Origin: JBFXAM01 sp050184295
Lineage (GTDB): Bacteria; Planctomycetota; Phycisphaerae; UBA1845; Fen-1342
NCBI GenBank assembly: GCA_050184295.1
Contig: JBFXAM010000053.1
Location: 1-29,674 of the forward strand
DNA length: 29,674 bases
Direction of reading: 5' to 3'
Part shown: in pieces, positions 23,790 to 29,674 of the stretch
Numbering within the stretch: position 1 is the stretch's first letter
Layout: every line of letters begins with the position of its first letter
Translations under genes and position numbers: made by a program
Notes under the pieces: model-generated
Told to the model about the DNA's origin: nothing
Databases searched by the model: none
What the model saw: the letters and a program-made list of their open reading frames with translations, nothing else

Positions 23790-24383
23790 CTAACCGACCG
23801 GCGCGCCGGCGTCGCGTTTGCCCAGAATCACCACCCCCATCGTCCCGAAGCGCCGCTCGTCGACCACCTCCAGCCGGCGCAGCTCGTTCCGCGGCGGCTC
23901 GTACCGTGTGGAGTGTCGATAGACCAGCAGCCCGTCCGCCGCAAGCCTCGTCGCGACACTGTCAAGCAGATCCGCGATCCGCAGCGGGTCGGCGCCGTCG
24001 CGGTAAGGCGGATCGGCAAAAATGAGCCCGCACGCGGGGCCCGCGTCCTCGACGAAGCGCAGCGTCCACGCGTTCGCGACGACGATCCGCGCCGCGGCGT
24101 CGCGCAGCAGGGCGACATTCGCCCGCAGTGCCACCAGCGAGCGCTTGTCGCGCTCCACGAACGTGCACCCCGCCGCCCCGCGCGACAGGCTCTCGATGCC
24201 GAGCGCGCCGCTGCCGGCGAACAGATCGAGCACCTCGAACGCGGGCAGCTCCGCGAGCGTGCCAAAGCGATGCCCCAGCACGCTGAAAAGCGACTCCTTC
24301 ACGCGGTCCGTGATCGGACGCGTTTGGTCGCCTGCGGGCGCCGCGAGCCTGCGGCCGCGAAATCGTCCGGCGATCACGCGCAT
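23790..24383 (-). CDS. rsmD: 16S rRNA (guanine966-N2)-methyltransferase RsmD
   Basis: A 197-residue SAM-dependent methyltransferase of normal length. The start 'MRVIAGRFRGRRLAAPAG' and 'RPITDRVKESLFSVLG' are the RsmD N-terminal signature. Motif I is 'VLDLFAGSGALGIESLSRGA' (SAM binding) and motif IV is 'IFADPPY', which contacts the target guanine. It modifies one guanine in 16S rRNA of the small ribosomal subunit, in the cytoplasm. There is no Shine-Dalgarno, and a -10-like TAGAAT ends ten bases before the ATG. It follows the FecCD-type permease by 126 bases on the same strand but probably has its own promoter. Confidence 0.95.
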   Translation of the reverse strand: MRVIAGRFRGRRLAAPAGDQTRPITDRVKESLFSVLGHRFGTLAELPAFEVLDLFAGSGALGIESLSRGAAGCTFVERDKRSLVALRANVALLRDAAARIVVANAWTLRFVEDAGPACGLIFADPPYRDGADPLRIADLLDSVATRLAADGLLVYRHSTRYEPPRNELRRLEVVDERRFGTMGVVILGKRDAGAPVG

Positions 24384-24393
24384 CGTGGGCGCG

Positions 24394-24399
24394 ATTCTA
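24394..24399 (-). promoter_or_regulatory. Possible -10 of a near-leaderless rsmD message
   Basis: TAGAAT on the minus strand (five of six matching TATAAT) ends ten bases before the rsmD ATG. No convincing -35 lies 16-18 bases upstream. No ribosome-binding site is visible in the short leader. Confidence 0.4.
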
Positions 24400-24509
24400 C
24401 CGCCGCGCGGCGCCGATGGACGCGTGCGCTCCCGGCGGGGGACCCGAGCGAATGCCGCCCGGCGATTCGACGGGCCGCGCGTGCCGCATTCGGCTGGTTC
24501 ATTCCTGCA

Positions 24510-25538
24510 TCACCGTCCCGATGCATACGGCGCGTCGCGCGTCGCGAGAAGGTAAAAGAAAAACGCCGCGCCCAGGATGTTCGTGATGATGCCGACCGGC
24601 GGCTCGTACGCGGAAATGCCGCGCGCGACGGCGTCGCACGCCGCCAGAAACCCCGCGCCGACGATCGCGGAGCCGACCAGCAGCGGCAGGGCGCGTTCGC
24701 CGACAAGCACGCGCGTGATGTGCGGCACGATCAGTCCAACGAAGCCGATCGGCCCGCAGTTCGCGACGATGACGGCAACGAGCAGGCCCACCAGCGCGAA
24801 CGAGCTCCACACGACGCGCTGCACCGCGACGCCGCGCGACGCCGCCAACTGGTCTCCCAGCGCGAGCAGGTCGATGGCGCGGTGCTGATAGAGCGCGAAG
24901 ACCGCGACGGGCACGAGGGCGACTGCGACTTCCGCGAGCGCGCCCGGACGCAGTGTCGCAAGCGAACCCATCGTCCACGTAATGATCTCGTTGGTGATCG
25001 GACGATGCGCAAGAAACGCGACGAGGAACACACCCGCGGACGACATGTAGGAGATGCACACGCCCGCCAGCAGCAGGTGGGTCAGGTCCTGTCCGCCGCG
25101 CAGACGCGACATCAGAAAACAGAGCACCAGGGCGGTGCTTGCGCCCGCGAACGCGAGCAGCGCGAGCTTCGGGATCGCGAGCGAAGCGCCCAGCAGCGGA
25201 CCGAGCGTCCACAATCCGCCGATGCCCGACAGAAACCCGATCGCGGCCCCGAGCGCCGCGCCGGCGTCGATGCCCAGCGTGTAAGGCGTCGCGAGCGGAT
25301 TGCGAAAGAGGGCCTGGAAGACCACTCCGCCGATCGACAGCCCCGCCCCCACCAGTCCGGCCAGCAGTGTGCGCGGCACGCGGATCGACCAGAAGATGCG
25401 ACTCGGCTCGGGGCCGACGATGTCGCTCCAGCCGATGCGCACGGGGCCGGCGAGCGTGCTGGCCGCGAGCACGAGCGTCGCGCCGAGTGCGAGCGCGAGC
25501 AGCCGCCCGACGGTGCGCTGCGAGCCGACGGCGCTCAT
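24510..25538 (-). CDS. FecCD/BtuC-type ABC permease (siderophore, heme or cobalamin uptake)
   Basis: A 342-residue integral membrane protein with about ten hydrophobic helices, the standard size. Diagnostic blocks are 'IFWSIRVPRTLLAGLVGAGL', 'GGVVFQALFRNPLATPYTLG' and 'CGPIGFVGLIVPHITR', the last containing the loop that couples to the ATPase. The ATG at 25538 overlaps the stop of the upstream lipoprotein gene in an ATGA, so the two are translationally coupled. No matching binding protein or BtuD/FecE-type ATPase is in the window, and rsmD follows downstream, so this is an orphan permease unless its partners lie elsewhere. Ligand is unknown; an iron complex or corrinoid would be typical. Confidence 0.9.
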   Translation of the reverse strand: MSAVGSQRTVGRLLALALGATLVLAASTLAGPVRIGWSDIVGPEPSRIFWSIRVPRTLLAGLVGAGLSIGGVVFQALFRNPLATPYTLGIDAGAALGAAIGFLSGIGGLWTLGPLLGASLAIPKLALLAFAGASTALVLCFLMSRLRGGQDLTHLLLAGVCISYMSSAGVFLVAFLAHRPITNEIITWTMGSLATLRPGALAEVAVALVPVAVFALYQHRAIDLLALGDQLAASRGVAVQRVVWSSFALVGLLVAVIVANCGPIGFVGLIVPHITRVLVGERALPLLVGSAIVGAGFLAACDAVARGISAYEPPVGIITNILGAAFFFYLLATRDAPYASGR

Positions 25539-26206
25539 GGTTCGCGCGGGGTCTTCTCGTCGAGATCGACCTCGTAGAAAAAGGTCGCGACGATCTGGGC
25601 CGTGTCCTTGGCGAGCTTGGCGGATTCCTCGTCGAGCACGCGCTGGCTGTCCGCGGCCTTGGTGTCGCGCGAACACGCGACCGGGCGCACCTCTGCGCCG
25701 CTGGCCGGCCAGAGCCGGGCCTTGTCCGCCGGCTGGTTCACGCCGATCACCTTCGCCCGCAGCCGCACGCGCGGTTCGAGCACCGGGTGATCGGGACGCT
25801 CGCGGAAGCGCAGCTCGTCGACGTAGAGGTTGAGCACTTCCTCGGCGTTGAGTTCGCGTCCGATGCGCTGCAGGCTCCATGACTCGAATTCGGGGTGGTC
25901 GCGGCGCAGGTCGTCCAGCTCGCGCAGCGGGATCACCTGCGTCTTGACCTTGCGCTCCTCGAACACCTTGACAAGCGTTTCATGCAGGGTGCGCTCGAAG
26001 ATCGGGCTTTCCTCGACCGCGGGCGCGCGATCGACCACGATCGCGAGCCGCTGCTGCGTCAGCGTGTGCTCGGGCTTCTGCATCCGTCGCGGACCGAGGT
26101 AATAGGCGGCGGCGCCGATCCAGTTGCAGCCGACGACAAGCGTCGCGGCGCAAGCGAGCAGCCACAGCCAGCGCGTGCGCGGCGCACCGAGCTGCGCCCG
26201 CCACAC
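25535..26206 (-). CDS. Lipoprotein of unknown function, paralogue of the upstream gene
   Basis: About 223 residues if started at GTG 26206, the last start that keeps the whole lipoprotein signal; no clear ribosome-binding site is seen, so the start is provisional. The signal is 'RWLWLLACAATLVVGC', with cysteine as the acylation site. The middle 'VIPLRELDDLRRDHPEFESW' to 'EPRVRLRAKVIGVN' aligns with the same part of the preceding lipoprotein ('PARQIVEHQKRNPEWERGS'), so the pair arose by duplication. A short alpha/beta domain of the kind seen in CsgG- or LpoB-like lipoproteins is possible but unproven. Its stop overlaps the start of the FecCD-type permease by four bases, suggesting a functional link. 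Confidence 0.7.
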   Translation of the reverse strand: MWRAQLGAPRTRWLWLLACAATLVVGCNWIGAAAYYLGPRRMQKPEHTLTQQRLAIVVDRAPAVEESPIFERTLHETLVKVFEERKVKTQVIPLRELDDLRRDHPEFESWSLQRIGRELNAEEVLNLYVDELRFRERPDHPVLEPRVRLRAKVIGVNQPADKARLWPASGAEVRPVACSRDTKAADSQRVLDEESAKLAKDTAQIVATFFYEVDLDEKTPREP

Positions 26207-26222
26207 GCCGCAGCCGGCAGCG

Positions 26223-26888
26223 TCAGCTCTTCTTGACCTTGATCTTGTGCTCGTGGAACTTGCGGGCGACATCGCTGGCGAACGCCTCCATCGTCGCGCG
26301 ACGGACCTGATCGTCGCTGACGCCGAACTGGCCGACCGAGTCCTCGGGAAACACGGTATCGACGGTTGTGCGATAGAGCGGTGCGTCGCGCTGCTCATCC
26401 GCGCCGTAGACCTTCACCGCCGCCGAGATTCGGCCGCGCAGCAGGTGCGGGCTGTCGGGCTCGCGCGTCGAATACTGCGACAGCTCGACGAGCAGCACGC
26501 GGTCGGCCTTGAAGCGCGCCGCCAGCGCGCCCGGCGAGCCGCGCTCCCACTCGGGATTGCGCTTCTGATGCTCCACGATCTGCCGCGCGGGCACAAACGT
26601 CGTGCCTTTCAGGCTCGCCTCCAGCGCGGCGCGGACGTGTTCGGCGATCTCCAGTTGGACGAACGGATATTCGAAGCGCGTGTCCATCTCGGCCCAGACC
26701 GCGACGGCGATCTTCTTGCCGCCCAGATCGGCGTACTCCGCCGCGACGGTCTTGGTCGGCTCCTCGCCCCACATGAGAAACGGGAGCGCCATTAGCCGAC
26801 AGCCGGCGAGCAGCGCGAGCGCGGCGCCCAGCGCGGCGAGCGTCGCGGCCCGGGTCGCGCGGCGCGGGATGAGTCGGGAGAGCAGCAT
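26223..26888 (-). CDS. Lipoprotein of unknown function (first of a paralogous pair)
   Basis: About 221 residues from ATG 26888; an in-frame ATG at 26906 would add six residues and neither has a strong ribosome-binding site. The signal 'ATLAALGAALALLAGC' ends in a lipobox cysteine (residue ~30). The mature part opens with 'AAEYADLGGKKIAVAVWAEM' and continues with 'VPARQIVEHQKRNPEWERGS', 'ADRVLLVELSQYSTREPDSP' and a basic lysine-rich end. The shared core with the next gene covers about 90 residues. No named family is recognised. It begins a minus-strand set of two lipoproteins and a permease and is divergent from the glycosyltransferase. Confidence 0.75.
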   Translation of the reverse strand: MLLSRLIPRRATRAATLAALGAALALLAGCRLMALPFLMWGEEPTKTVAAEYADLGGKKIAVAVWAEMDTRFEYPFVQLEIAEHVRAALEASLKGTTFVPARQIVEHQKRNPEWERGSPGALAARFKADRVLLVELSQYSTREPDSPHLLRGRISAAVKVYGADEQRDAPLYRTTVDTVFPEDSVGQFGVSDDQVRRATMEAFASDVARKFHEHKIKVKKS

Positions 26889-26959
26889 GGGTGTCGCTCG
26901 GTGCATGGTGTCGCCGGCCCCAGACGATAGCGGCCGACGAACGGTTTGCACAGGCGCCG

Positions 26960-26989
26960 TTGGGGCGCGGCGCGCGCATCGTCTATAGT
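26960..26989 (+). promoter_or_regulatory. Promoter giving a leaderless glycosyltransferase message
   Basis: TTGGGG (26960-26965) and TATAGT (26984-26989) are separated by 18 bases. The -10 ends seven bases before GTG 26997, so transcription would begin at or next to the start codon. No Shine-Dalgarno is present. Confidence 0.5.
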
Positions 26990-26996
26990 CGCGGTT

Positions 26997-28325
26997 GTGT
27001 CCGAAGCCGACTCGTCGCCACGCACGTCCGCCGTCGGCGTCGCGCCCGGCGCGGCCCGCGCTGCACGGGCGCCGCGTGTGGCGGCGGCGTGCGTGGCGGT
27101 GCTGTTCGTCGGGCTCGGGGTGAACGTGCATTACCGCGCGGCGGTCAGCGCGCAACTCCGGAGCGACTTTCTGGTTTTTCACGCTGCCGGTCGCGCCGTG
27201 CTCGCGGGCGAAGACCCGTACGCCGTCCGCCACCCGCGCGGCTGGGGGTTCTTCTACCCGCCGACCATGGCGGCCTTGATGACGCCGTTCGCGCTGTTGC
27301 CGGCCGGGCAAGCGGCGGTCGCGTGGTATGCCGTCAGTGTGTTCGCGCTGCTCTGGAGCGCGCGCCGCGTGCACCAACTGGTGCGCGCGGCGATCGGCGG
27401 CCCGGCCGGCTGGGTCGTGCTGCTCGCGTTTCTCGCCAACTTCGGGCCGATCGTATCGGGGCTCCAGCGCGGCCAAATCAGCGTGGTGCTGTTCGCGCTC
27501 GGCGTCGAGGCGATCTGGCACTACGCAGCCGGTCGGCGGCGCGCCGCGGGCGTCTGGGTTGCGCTGGGCGCAGCGTTGAAGGTGTATCCCTTGCTCCTGC
27601 TGCTCGTGCCGCTCGTGCGGCGCGACGGGCGCACCGTGCTGGGATTTGCGGCGGCGCTCGTACTGTTGGCAACGCTGCCGCCGGCGATCGCGATGGGACC
27701 GGCGCGCGCATGGGACGCGACGCGGACGTGGACGCGCACGGTGCTGCTGCCCTTCGCCGGCGCGGGCGCGGCGCAAGGGCCCGACGCGTTCGAATCCATC
27801 GATCTGCTCAGCCCGTCGAACCAGAGCGCGTACGCGGTCGCGGGGCGCTGGCTCTGTCGCGCGGCGACGACGCCGGACGATCCGCCGATTGCGGTTGCGG
27901 ACCTGCCGCTTTCCGTCGCGCGTTCGATCGCAGCACTGGCCGCGGTAGCCGTCGTCGTCCTGCTCGCCGCGGCGGCGTGGCGGCAACCGGACACCGCGCC
28001 GGGCGCTCGCCCGGGGAGATCGGCGCGCGACCTCGCACTCTGGTCGCTCGTGCTTCTGGCCGCCTGCGTATTGCCGCGGGTCGGCTGGCAGCACTACTTC
28101 GTCCCGCTCAGCCTCGCGCACAGCTTGATCGGCGCAGCGATTCTGCGCGCTCCCGGCGGCAGCACGCGAACAGCGCTCATCGCCGGGCAAGCGCTGGCAC
28201 TGGCGGCAAACTGGCTGCACTTCGCGAGCTACACCGCCCGCGCCGGCGGCGCGTTGCTGGCGGCGACGCTCGTCGCCGCGGTGACCGTGCAAATCGCCGC
28301 GCGAGTGCTAGATCGTAATCCATGA
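26997..28325 (+). CDS. GT87/DUF2029-type polytopic glycosyltransferase
   Basis: A 442-residue membrane protein from GTG 26997, with about nine to ten hydrophobic helices. The N-terminal loop 'RSDFLVFHAAGRAVLAGEDP' followed by 'FFYPPTMAALMTPFALLP' is the hallmark of the GT87 (polyprenyl-phosphate-mannose-dependent mannosyltransferase) group, whose aspartate in the first outside loop is catalytic. 'ALKVYPLLLLLVPL' and 'WQHYFVPLSLAH' are further family-like helices. It probably transfers a sugar from a polyprenyl phosphate to a glycan or protein on the outer face of the inner membrane; the acceptor is unknown. It is divergent from the lipoprotein genes. The upstream 17 in-frame codons are unlikely to be translated given the promoter position. 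Confidence 0.82.
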   Translation: MSEADSSPRTSAVGVAPGAARAARAPRVAAACVAVLFVGLGVNVHYRAAVSAQLRSDFLVFHAAGRAVLAGEDPYAVRHPRGWGFFYPPTMAALMTPFALLPAGQAAVAWYAVSVFALLWSARRVHQLVRAAIGGPAGWVVLLAFLANFGPIVSGLQRGQISVVLFALGVEAIWHYAAGRRRAAGVWVALGAALKVYPLLLLLVPLVRRDGRTVLGFAAALVLLATLPPAIAMGPARAWDATRTWTRTVLLPFAGAGAAQGPDAFESIDLLSPSNQSAYAVAGRWLCRAATTPDDPPIAVADLPLSVARSIAALAAVAVVVLLAAAAWRQPDTAPGARPGRSARDLALWSLVLLAACVLPRVGWQHYFVPLSLAHSLIGAAILRAPGGSTRTALIAGQALALAANWLHFASYTARAGGALLAATLVAAVTVQIAARVLDRNP

Positions 28326-28346
28326 GTGCGGAGCGCACCGTTGGGC

Positions 28347-28364
28347 CGCGGGCTTCAGCCCGCG
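28347..28364. repeat. REP-like hairpin 'GCGGGCTTCAGCCCGC'
   Basis: Perfect 8-bp arms CGCGGGCT (28347-28354) and AGCCCGCG (28357-28364) with a two-base TC centre, 21 bases past the glycosyltransferase stop. This short palindrome recurs in intergenic regions of many high-GC environmental genomes (from memory). It may serve as a 3'-end structure for the glycosyltransferase message. Confidence 0.55.
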
Positions 28365-28553
28365 CGGATGTTCGTGGCGTGGTGCGCCGCGTAATCAAGA
28401 ATCGCGCTCTCGGACGCGCTGCCGATCGCGCCGCCGGCAGCGCGCATGCCGCCGCGACAAGCAGCGGGCCTGACGCGTGAGCGGTGCCCGGCGATCGGAG
28501 TTTGGACCTGCAGCTTGACGCGGACTGCTTCCGATCCCCAGGCCGCGTGGGTT

Positions 28554-28664
28554 GTGGGTCAGTTTGATCCGGGTGGTCCGGGCGTCTCGCCCGTTCATGC
28601 GACGGACACGGGCGAGTCGCCCGTACCACCCGTTCGAATTCACCTTTGCACGAAACTGACCCAC
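28554..28664. repeat. 111-bp nested inverted-repeat element (MITE-like)
   Basis: Outer 12-bp perfect arms GTGGGTCAGTTT (28554-28565) and AAACTGACCCAC (28653-28664) enclose inner 24-base arms (28571-28594 and 28608-28631) that pair with two mismatches around a 13-base centre. Each inner arm is itself a small palindrome (CGGGCGTCTCGCCCG and CGGGCGAGTCGCCCG). The architecture of terminal inverted repeats with no coding capacity resembles a miniature transposable element or a REP pair. No target-site duplication could be confirmed. Confidence 0.65.
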
Positions 28665-28763
28665 TGCCGCCGCGTGGGTCCGGTTTGCCGGGCCGCAGCA
28701 TGCCGCTACAATGGCCGGCCTTTGATCTGGCGTGGTCTCGGGGTATCGGCAGAAGGCGGTCGC

Positions 28764-29674
28764 ATGGGCAAGACGGCTCGGTTTTTCCCCATCCTGCTGA
28801 GCGTCGCTTGCGGGACGGCGGCGGCGTTCGCACAGCAGCCCGCACCGGCCGCGAATCCGCTGGAGCCGCTGCGGACGAAGGCGGCCCTCGTCGACGAGGA
28901 TCGCAACGTCCTGCGCAGTTGGCTGACGCAGCGCGTGACGGCGCTGGCCAGCGACGACGGCTCCGCCGCCGCCGGAGAAATGCGCACCGAGTACGCCGGC
29001 ACACCCGCGTTCAAGGAAGCGTTCGCGGCGATCAGCATCGAACTGATCCGCGGCAGGCTGAAGGCGGCCGGCCCGCCCGCCGCCGCCCGCATGCTCGCAG
29101 TCATCGCGGCGATGGGTGACGCGCCCGCCGACGCAGCCTCCACGCTCTACCTCGAAGCCCTTCAGGACGAACGCCCCGCGGTGCGCGCCGCCGCTGCCGC
29201 CGGATTGCGAAACCTCCGCCAGCGCCTCGTGCTCGCCGGCGCGGGCGCCGTCACCAGCGCCGTCCATGCCCTGCGCGACGCCGGCAAGAAGGAGACGTCG
29301 GCGTCCACGCTGCGGCTGATCTACCATGCGCTCAACTACCCCGACGCGGCCCCGAACCCTCCGGAACTCAAGGCGATCTCGACCGCGGTCCTCGACCTGC
29401 TCGAAGCGCGCGCCGCGCAGCACGACAGCGGCGACGTGAACGCCTCCGGCGCCGACGTCGTCGGTCTGCGCGTCGCCGCCAAGCTCCGCCCGCAACTGAG
29501 CGACGACGAGCAGAAGCGCTATACCGGCGTGCTGGCGCGCGTGCTCCGCGCCGGCGTGCTGCGCTACACCACCGGCGAGCCGCGGCTCGGCGACGTGCAG
29601 GACGCGACCGCGAGCCCGCTGGTCTTGGACGAGCGCGACCGCACCGAGATTCGGATGGAGGAAGCCGAAAAGCA
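28764..29674 (+). CDS. Secreted helical-repeat protein of unknown function (3' end outside window)
   Basis: At least 303 residues; the frame is open from ATG 28764 to the window end. An AAGG lies just upstream. A signal peptide 'FFPILLSVACGTAAAFAQ' with a cleavage site before QQPAPA sends it to the periplasm or outside. The mature part is almost entirely alpha-helical and alanine-rich, with a HEAT-like unit 'DERPAVRAAAAAGLRNLRQR', and 'ALRDAGKKETSASTLRLIYH' as a similar helix pair. No catalytic motif is visible. Such proteins commonly act as scaffolds. The missing C-terminus may hold the informative domain. It is on the plus strand after a 438-base spacer, so probably starts a new transcription unit. 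Confidence 0.75.
   Translation, partial: MGKTARFFPILLSVACGTAAAFAQQPAPAANPLEPLRTKAALVDEDRNVLRSWLTQRVTALASDDGSAAAGEMRTEYAGTPAFKEAFAAISIELIRGRLKAAGPPAAARMLAVIAAMGDAPADAASTLYLEALQDERPAVRAAAAAGLRNLRQRLVLAGAGAVTSAVHALRDAGKKETSASTLRLIYHALNYPDAAPNPPELKAISTAVLDLLEARAAQHDSGDVNASGADVVGLRVAAKLRPQLSDDEQKRYTGVLARVLRAGVLRYTTGEPRLGDVQDATASPLVLDERDRTEIRMEEAEK

Larger units (their letters stand above)
28326..28763. other. Non-coding spacer between glycosyltransferase and secreted protein genes
   Basis: No gene is supported across 438 bases; open frames here are arginine-rich and lack start signals. It holds two palindromic elements listed separately (28347-28364 and 28554-28664). AAGG (28752-28755, within AGAAGGCGG) just upstream of ATG 28764 can act as the ribosome-binding site of the next gene. 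No clear promoter was found. Confidence 0.5.

Noticed and set aside
22911..25577. An 888-codon plus-strand open frame over yraN, rsmD and the permease
   Set aside because: It crosses three real genes on both strands and is arginine-rich without any recognisable domain.
1..29674. GCGATCGC palindromes (for example near 8260, 11077 and 15015) as a HIP1-like or uptake signal
   Set aside because: The copies are scattered and of the order expected in ~70% GC sequence; no spacing or strand bias was visible by eye. An exact count against a random model would be needed.

Overview
The window is about 70% GC, densely coded and gene-rich, and reads as a bacterial chromosome segment with no phage, plasmid, tRNA, rRNA or CRISPR. 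The best guess for the host is a member of the Planctomycetota or a close PVC-superphylum relative. This is an inference. It rests on a short 'CxNCGYxLxGL...CPECG' zinc ribbon of a type common in Phycisphaerae-like genomes, metal-ABC permeases fused to DtxR/MntR-like domains (known from Chlamydia YtgCR), abundant secreted multiheme cytochromes, and several small lipoproteins of no known family. No taxonomic marker gene is present.

Layout. (1) 1-6771 is a redox region: the end of a b-type cytochrome gene overlapping a membrane-anchored cytochrome c with 2-3 hemes, then convergently a NapC/NirT-type cytochrome with about 12 hemes, and divergently from it a secreted protein joining a six-bladed NHL propeller to 20 CXXCH motifs. 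Together they look like a quinol-to-periplasm/exterior electron conduit. (2) 6821-9005 is a small stress-type unit on the minus strand: an AhpD-like protein, an FMN flavoprotein of the PNPOx family and a TetR regulator, with a clear 7+7 palindromic operator in the promoter. (3) 9286-14746 holds three plus-strand genes: a Tat-exported FAD oxidoreductase, a NodU/CmcH carbamoyltransferase and a GH3-family acyl-adenylating enzyme, possibly one small-molecule pathway. (4) 15085-15855 is a FliA/WhiG-type sigma factor.

(5) 15970-20927 is a complete metal ABC importer on the minus strand: TroA/ZnuA-type binding protein, ATPase and two permeases. Both permeases carry C-terminal winged-helix plus DtxR/MntR-like metal-binding domains. 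A -35/-10 promoter overlaid by an 18-of-20 palindrome precedes the operon, which suggests a transporter that encodes its own metalloregulators. (6) 20974-23127 has a zinc-ribbon/decapeptide-repeat membrane protein and a phosphomannose-isomerase-like cupin protein. (7) 23284-28325 has YraN, RsmD, an orphan FecCD-type permease translationally coupled to two paralogous lipoproteins, and a GT87-type membrane glycosyltransferase. (8) 28326-28763 is non-coding and contains a REP-like hairpin and a 111-bp nested inverted-repeat element. The window ends inside a secreted, probably helical-repeat protein.

Starts were chosen from ribosome-binding sites, signal peptides and family length; many lie well inside longer open frames, because stop codons are rare at this GC content. 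Several genes have a -10-like hexamer only 7-10 bases before the start codon, suggesting leaderless messages.
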